This document shows, piece by piece, positions 59,758-64,000 of a stretch of DNA of 64,000 bases. The first letter of the stretch is position 1; the number at the start of each line of letters is the position of its first letter. The notes beneath the pieces were generated by a model, which saw only the letters and a program-made list of their open reading frames with translations, did no database searches and was not told where the DNA came from. The DNA is from Streptomyces sp. SN-593 (lineage in GTDB: Bacteria > Actinomycetota > Actinomycetes > Streptomycetales > Streptomycetaceae). The stretch lies in NCBI RefSeq assembly GCF_016756395.1, contig NZ_AP018365.1, forward strand, positions 8,373,501 through 8,437,500, read 5' to 3'. A program made the position numbers and the translations under genes.

Positions 59758-61459
59758 CCGCCACGGCCAGCAGGAACCAGCCGGTGTGCGGGATCCACTG
59801 CTCCGCCCACCGCCACGACTCCTCCTGCGGGGCGTCCGCGGGCAGGAAGGCGATGTCGTCCTCGTCCGCCCAGCCGGAGGTGATGCCGTTGACGATGCCG
59901 CCGGGCAGGTTCGGGAAGTCCGAGGCGTAGTCCACGTTCCCCCGGCCGCGCCCCTGGAGCATGCACGCGCCGAACGGGTTGCGGCCGGTGATCCACGCCA
60001 GCTGGTCGTCGGCGAACTCCCGCAGCGCCTCCCGCTCGGCGTCGGGCACCCCGTCGGCCGCCGCGCAGAACGCCGCCGCCGCGGCGAGCGAGGCGATGGC
60101 GGCGTTCTCGCCCTGCCACCAGTAGCCGGTCTCGTTGGCGTGCGGGAAGAAGAACGCGTCCCGGTCGGCGCCGCCCGCCGGGCGCGCCCGCTGCCGCGGG
60201 TACCCGAACGGGTTGGGCACCGCGCGGGTCCGGGCGAGCGTGTCGAGCGTCGCCCGGACCGCCAGTGCCCGGGCCGGGCCGGCCTCGGGGGAGTCCGGGA
60301 GCACCGCGGCGAACCGCAGCAGGGCCAGGACCGGCAGGCCGGCCTCCACCGCGTGGAAGAACGGCCGGCCCTCCGCGTCGGCGGTGAACCAGCCCGGGCC
60401 GCCGTCCTCCGGCGCGACGTACCGGCCGGTCAGCAGCCGCGCGCGGCGCCGGGCCGCCGCGACCACCGGGGCGCCGGCCGCGACCAGCTCGCAGGCCGCC
60501 AGCAGCGCCGCGTAGTCGTCGACCACCGACTCGGTGCCGTCGTCCAGGTACTCCAGGTTGTGCGCCTCCAGGTGCGCGAACCCGGTGAGAGCCGCGTCCA
60601 GGTAGGCGGGACCGGTGAAGTCGCCGTGGTCGCCGAGGGTGGAGGCGCGCGCCAGGGCGGCGATCGCCAGGCCCCCGCCCTGCCGGTACGCGGCCTGGTA
60701 GCGGTCGGTGCGGACGCACTCCGCCAGCGGCGCCGTCACGAACCGCTCGTCCAGCCGCTTGGTGAGCGCGTCGAACACCCCGGTGTAGAAGTAGCCCTCG
60801 GGCGCCCGGAAGCGGACCAGGAAGTCCGCGCCCCACAGCGCCTCGTCGCGCAGCCGCGCGCCCAGCGAACGGACCAGCGCGGGGTGCCGCTCGGCCAGGA
60901 CGTCCCGGGCCGCCGCCATCGCCCAGGCGCACAGCGGGATCTGCTGCGGGCTCATGGTGCGGGTGTAGGTGAGGTGGCTGAGGAACTTGCTCGGGTCGCC
61001 GCTCGCGTCGAGCCAGCCGCCGCGGGCGTCCACCTCGCGCCCGCTGCCGTCGGCCCACAGCCGCGCGTGCCGGTCCTTGCGGTCGATCTCCCCGCTGGAG
61101 CGCATCGCCCGGAAGTACGCGAGCACGTCGGACATCGTCTGCCGCTGGAGCCGGTCGGGCCCGACCACGAACGGCTCCGACACCGCCTCGCGCCCGCCGC
61201 CGTCCACGATCCGCACGGTGTAGGTGCCGGCCGTGAGATCGCGGGGGAGCGGAACACGGGCGAACGGCCCCCGCCGCCACCCCGGCACCACCACGACCGG
61301 CCCGGCGTCGAGCCGGTGGGGGCCGTCCGGGCCCAGCAGCTCGCAGGTGCGCGGCGCGCGGCCGTCGGGCAGCGCCGCCACCACCGCCTTGGCCGCGGTG
61401 AGGCCGTGGCCCAGGTGCGCGGTCAGGATCGTCGGCAAGTCGTCATCGGTCGAACGCAC
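59747..61459 (-). CDS. Cytoplasmic GH9 glycoside hydrolase with N-terminal Ig-like domain
   Basis: This 570-residue protein has no signal peptide. An Ig-like domain is at about 10-95 (AKAVVAALPDGRAPRTCELLGPDG; AGTYTVRIVDGGGREAVSEPFVV). The GH9 (alpha/alpha)6 domain follows: GGWLDASGDPSKFLSHLTYT carries the catalytic-base Asp region with one extra residue (DASGD, not DAGD), then AFFFPHANETGYWWQGENA, ITGRNPFGACMLQGRG and ESWRWAEQWIPHTGWF with the likely acid Glu. The GTG at 61459 lacks a clear ribosome site. An intracellular location and a BadF-type kinase nearby suggest an exo-acting enzyme on imported oligosaccharides, for instance chitosan oligomers, rather than a cellulase. Confidence 0.8.
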   Translation of the reverse strand: MRSTDDDLPTILTAHLGHGLTAAKAVVAALPDGRAPRTCELLGPDGPHRLDAGPVVVVPGWRRGPFARVPLPRDLTAGTYTVRIVDGGGREAVSEPFVVGPDRLQRQTMSDVLAYFRAMRSSGEIDRKDRHARLWADGSGREVDARGGWLDASGDPSKFLSHLTYTRTMSPQQIPLCAWAMAAARDVLAERHPALVRSLGARLRDEALWGADFLVRFRAPEGYFYTGVFDALTKRLDERFVTAPLAECVRTDRYQAAYRQGGGLAIAALARASTLGDHGDFTGPAYLDAALTGFAHLEAHNLEYLDDGTESVVDDYAALLAACELVAAGAPVVAAARRRARLLTGRYVAPEDGGPGWFTADAEGRPFFHAVEAGLPVLALLRFAAVLPDSPEAGPARALAVRATLDTLARTRAVPNPFGYPRQRARPAGGADRDAFFFPHANETGYWWQGENAAIASLAAAAAFCAAADGVPDAEREALREFADDQLAWITGRNPFGACMLQGRGRGNVDYASDFPNLPGGIVNGITSGWADEDDIAFLPADAPQEESWRWAEQWIPHTGWFLLAVAAAR

Positions 61460-61569
61460 CCTCGGGTACCGTCCCTTCCGTCGTGGCGGCGGTCCGCGGA
61501 CCGCTCCGCCGTCGCGCCGCCCGGGCGCGTCCCGGGCGGCGGTGGCCGTGCGAACCCACGGCGCGGCTC

Positions 61570-63030
61570 TCAGTAGGGATAGTGGACCGGGGCGCCGGTG
61601 ACCGTGCGCCAGCGGCGCTCGGTGTACTCCTCCAGGTTGGCGTCGCCGCCCGCGCGGCCGCCCAGGCCGGAGGCGCCGGTCCCGCCGAAGGGGGCGAGCG
61701 GTTCGTCCTGGGGCGTCGCGTCGTTGACGTGGACCATCGCGCAGTCCAGGCGGCGGGCGACCTCCGTGGCCCGGTGGACGTCGCGGCCGACGACCGAGGA
61801 GACCAGGCCGTAGCGGGTGTCGTTGGCGAGCGCCACGGCCTCGTCGGCGCCGTCGACCACGGCGACGGGGGCGATGGGCGCGAAGATCTCCTCGGTCCAC
61901 AGGGCGCAGGACGGGTCGACGTCCACCACGACGGTCGGACGGAAGAACCGGCCCTCGGCGGTCCCGCCGGTCAGCACCCGGGCGCCGCCGGCCACCGCGT
62001 CGTCCAGCAGCCGCCTGGCGCGGGCCAGTTGGGCGTCATTGATGATCGGCCCCAGGCCGGCGCCGTCCCGCAGCGGGTCGCCCACGGTGACGGCCGCGGC
62101 CCGCCCGACGAGGTTGTCGAGGTAGGCGTCGGCGACGGCGCGGTCCACGATGTGCCGGCCCGCGCTGATGCAGGTCTGGCCCTGGTAGTGGAAGCTCGAC
62201 CACGCCCCGATCATCGCGGCCTGGTCGACGTCGGCGTCCGCCAGCACCACGAGGGCGTTGTTGCCGCCGAGTTCCAGCGAGGTCTTCTTCAGCAGGGACC
62301 CGGCGGTCGCGGCGATCTCCCGGCCGACCGCGGTCGATCCGGTGAAGTGCACCATCGCCACGTCGGGATGCTCCACCAGCCGGCGGCCGACCCGCTCCCC
62401 GCCGGGCAGCACCTGGAAGACCCCTGCCGGTGCCCCCGCCCGCGCGAACAGCTCGGCGATCGCCAGCCCGCCGGACAGCGGCGTCTCCGGCGACGGTTTG
62501 AGCAGCACCGCGTTGCCCAGGGCCAGCGCGGGTGCGATCACCCGCATGCCCAGGACCAGCGGGAAGTTCCACGGGGTGATCGCCGCGACGAGGCCGACCG
62601 GCACGCGCTCGGACACCGAGAAGCGGCCGGGGTGCCCGGTCCGCAGCACCTCGCCGACCGGGCGGGAGGCCAGGGCCGCCGCCTCGGTCAGCTCACCGAC
62701 GGCCGAGGCGATCTCGTAGTCGGCCTTGCCCGCGATGCTGCCGGTCTCGCGGACGATCAACTCGCGCAAGCCGTCGGCCTGTTCGAGTGCGGTGGCCACG
62801 CGCCGCAGGACCGCGGCGCGCTCGGCGTGGGGGCGGGCGGCCCACGCGCGCTGCGCGGTGAGCGAGGAGGCCACGGCCGCGTCCACGTCCGCGACGTCGG
62901 CGGAGCCGGCCTCCCCGAGCAGGGCGCCGGAGGACTTGTCGCGGACGTCGAGGGTGGCGCCCGCGGCGGGCGGGCGGAACTCCCCGTCGACGTAGAGGGC
63001 CCGTGTCCAGGAGGGTTCGTGCTGTGCCAT
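61570..63030 (-). CDS. NAD(P)-dependent aldehyde dehydrogenase
   Basis: This is a 486-residue ALDH. ITPWNFPLVLGMRVIAPALALGNAVLLKPSPETP binds the cofactor, ELGGNNALVVLADAD holds the general-base Glu, YQGQTCISAGRHIV the catalytic Cys, and EEIFAPIAPV the conserved Glu-Phe. It resembles benzaldehyde/vanillin dehydrogenases most, by the QTCIS and HYQ motifs. GAGCTG lies just before the ATG, a weak ribosome site. It sits between the BadF-type kinase and the GH9 gene on the same strand, with 64- and 110-bp gaps; a shared operon is possible. Confidence 0.9.
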   Translation of the reverse strand: MAQHEPSWTRALYVDGEFRPPAAGATLDVRDKSSGALLGEAGSADVADVDAAVASSLTAQRAWAARPHAERAAVLRRVATALEQADGLRELIVRETGSIAGKADYEIASAVGELTEAAALASRPVGEVLRTGHPGRFSVSERVPVGLVAAITPWNFPLVLGMRVIAPALALGNAVLLKPSPETPLSGGLAIAELFARAGAPAGVFQVLPGGERVGRRLVEHPDVAMVHFTGSTAVGREIAATAGSLLKKTSLELGGNNALVVLADADVDQAAMIGAWSSFHYQGQTCISAGRHIVDRAVADAYLDNLVGRAAAVTVGDPLRDGAGLGPIINDAQLARARRLLDDAVAGGARVLTGGTAEGRFFRPTVVVDVDPSCALWTEEIFAPIAPVAVVDGADEAVALANDTRYGLVSSVVGRDVHRATEVARRLDCAMVHVNDATPQDEPLAPFGGTGASGLGGRAGGDANLEEYTERRWRTVTGAPVHYPY

Positions 63031-63094
63031 GTTCAGCTCTTTTCGGAAGTCCTGCGGGTGGGTGTCTCCGGGTGCCGCCTCGGCGGGACAGCCC

Positions 63095-63988
63095 TCAGGG
63101 GGCGGCGAGGCGGGCGCGGGCCAGGGCGGTCGCGCCCGCGACCGGCGGGGCGTCGAGCAGGCGCAGCGTCAGGTCGGGGTGCGCCGCGGCCAGCCGGTCC
63201 CGCAGCAGACCGGCCAGCAGGGGCTGCCCGGTCAGCACGCCGCCCGCGGCCACGACGGTCCCGCCCGCCGCGCCGCGCGCCCGCAAGGTGCCGACGAGCG
63301 CGGCCAGCGCGGCCGCCGCGGTGTCCACCACCCCGGCCGCGAGCGCGGAACCCGCGGCGGCCGCGTCGAACACCGCGGGCGCGGCCGGACCCCATGTGGC
63401 GGGTGTGGGCGAGTCGTTGACCGCGCGGGCCAGTCCCGGGGCGCCGGCCACGCCGTAGTGGTCGAGCAGCGCCGTCAGCAGGCCGTCGTCGGGCCGTCCC
63501 CGGTCGTGGTCGGCCAGGACCGCCCGCACCGCCTCCCGGACGATCGCCGGCGCGCTGCCCTCGTCGCCGAGCACCCAGCCCCAGCCGCCCGCGAACAGCA
63601 CGGTGCCGTCGGCGCGGGCGCCCACCGCGATCGAGCCGGTGCCGGCGATGACGCCGATGCCGTGCTCCAACCCGGCGGCCGGGACCAGCAGCGCGGCGTC
63701 GTTGACCACGGTGGCCGGCACCGCGAGCGCTTCGAGGGCCGCGCGGAGCCGCCCGCAGTGCTCCTGCGTGTCGCAGCCCTGCGCGCCGACGCCCAGGGCG
63801 GCGACCTCGTCGCCCGCCGGCAGCACCGAGGCCACCCGGTCCAGCAGCCAGCGCGCGGCGTACTCGACCGGGGCCGCCTCCCAGCCGGTGGACGGCAGCC
63901 GGACGTCCGAGCGGACCGTGCCGTCGGGCGCCTCGACCCGGATCGCGACCTTGGTGCCGCCCACGTCGGCACCGACCAGGACCCTCAT
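63095..63988 (-). CDS. BadF/BadG/BcrA/BcrD-type ATPase, probable amino-sugar kinase
   Basis: This 297-residue ASKHA-fold protein has phosphate loop 1 VGADVGGTKVAIR, GVGAQGCDTQEHC, VVNDAALLVPAA, the adenosine loop IAGTGSIAVGA and GWVLGDEGSAPAIVREAV. These are the marks of N-acetylglucosamine or glucosamine kinases in the BadF group. It would phosphorylate an imported amino sugar in the cytoplasm. Its ATG lies 12 bp from the right edge, so upstream signals and neighbours are not visible. The start is supported by the conserved N-terminus. Confidence 0.85.
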   Translation of the reverse strand: MRVLVGADVGGTKVAIRVEAPDGTVRSDVRLPSTGWEAAPVEYAARWLLDRVASVLPAGDEVAALGVGAQGCDTQEHCGRLRAALEALAVPATVVNDAALLVPAAGLEHGIGVIAGTGSIAVGARADGTVLFAGGWGWVLGDEGSAPAIVREAVRAVLADHDRGRPDDGLLTALLDHYGVAGAPGLARAVNDSPTPATWGPAAPAVFDAAAAGSALAAGVVDTAAAALAALVGTLRARGAAGGTVVAAGGVLTGQPLLAGLLRDRLAAAHPDLTLRLLDAPPVAGATALARARLAAP

Positions 63989-64000
63989 ACCGCCGGCCCC

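Noticed and set aside
1..64000. Biosynthetic gene cluster to explain the two spare synthetases as self-resistance
   Set aside because: No PKS, NRPS, terpene, RiPP or aminoglycoside-type core enzymes are present in the window, so self-resistance to a locally made inhibitor is not supported.

Overview
This is a very GC-rich actinobacterial chromosome segment. Gene content points to a Streptomyces-type organism (family Streptomycetaceae): DUF397/DUF5753-XRE regulator pairs, membrane-anchored SpoIIE phosphatases, Tat and Sec secreted glycosidases, a DasR-type and a CebR-type operator, and many GTG starts. I see no rRNA, tRNA, CRISPR array, insertion sequence, prophage or large biosynthetic cluster. 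It reads as ordinary chromosome rich in carbohydrate use, local regulators and detoxification genes.

Layout. 1-9.5 kb: a LacI regulator behind a perfect palindromic operator, a secreted phosphodiester glycosidase/metallophosphoesterase, a Tat-exported GH3 glycosidase, a DHA2-type MFS exporter and a cyclophilin. 9.6-12.6 kb: a truncated alanyl-tRNA synthetase paralogue behind a leader peptide ending in three Ala codons, then a SpoIIE phosphatase. 12.7-21.9 kb: a MerR/hydrolase divergent pair with a 19-bp-spacer promoter, Lrp/rhodanese, acetyltransferase, EI24 membrane protein, Zn-alcohol dehydrogenase, a second SpoIIE phosphatase and a Nudix hydrolase. 22-30.2 kb: an RspA/ManD-type sugar-acid dehydratase divergent from an NAD-dependent epimerase/dehydratase, and a family-5 (Dpp/Opp) ABC importer with a fused double ATPase. 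30.7-34 kb: WrbA, an AA10 LPMO behind a DasR box, and a truncated threonyl-tRNA synthetase paralogue behind a leader peptide with three Thr codons and a 13-bp hairpin. 34-36.4 kb: two XRE/DUF5753 regulators and a DUF397 protein. 36.5-41 kb: a phosphodiesterase, a secreted discoidin-domain protein and a GH5-CBM2 cellulase with a 26-bp CebR-type palindrome. 41.2-45.2 kb: acetyltransferase, SDR-TetR operon, quinone oxidoreductase/HxlR pair. 45.4-55.2 kb: a complete L-arabinose regulon (LacI repressor, araB, araD, araA, ribose-type ABC importer) with five related operators. 55.4-64 kb: MarR-MFS pair, acetyltransferase, glucose-6-phosphate dehydrogenase, a cytoplasmic GH9, an aldehyde dehydrogenase and a BadF-type sugar kinase.

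Two themes stand out. The first is plant and fungal polysaccharide use: GH5-CBM2, LPMO, GH9, GH3 and arabinose catabolism, each with recognisable local operators. The second, and the best candidate for a new system, is the pair of editing-domain-less auxiliary aminoacyl-tRNA synthetases (Ala and Thr), about 22 kb apart. Each lies downstream of an apparently leaderless leader peptide with a run of three codons for its own amino acid. This looks like ribosome-mediated attenuation of spare, possibly inhibitor-resistant, synthetases.
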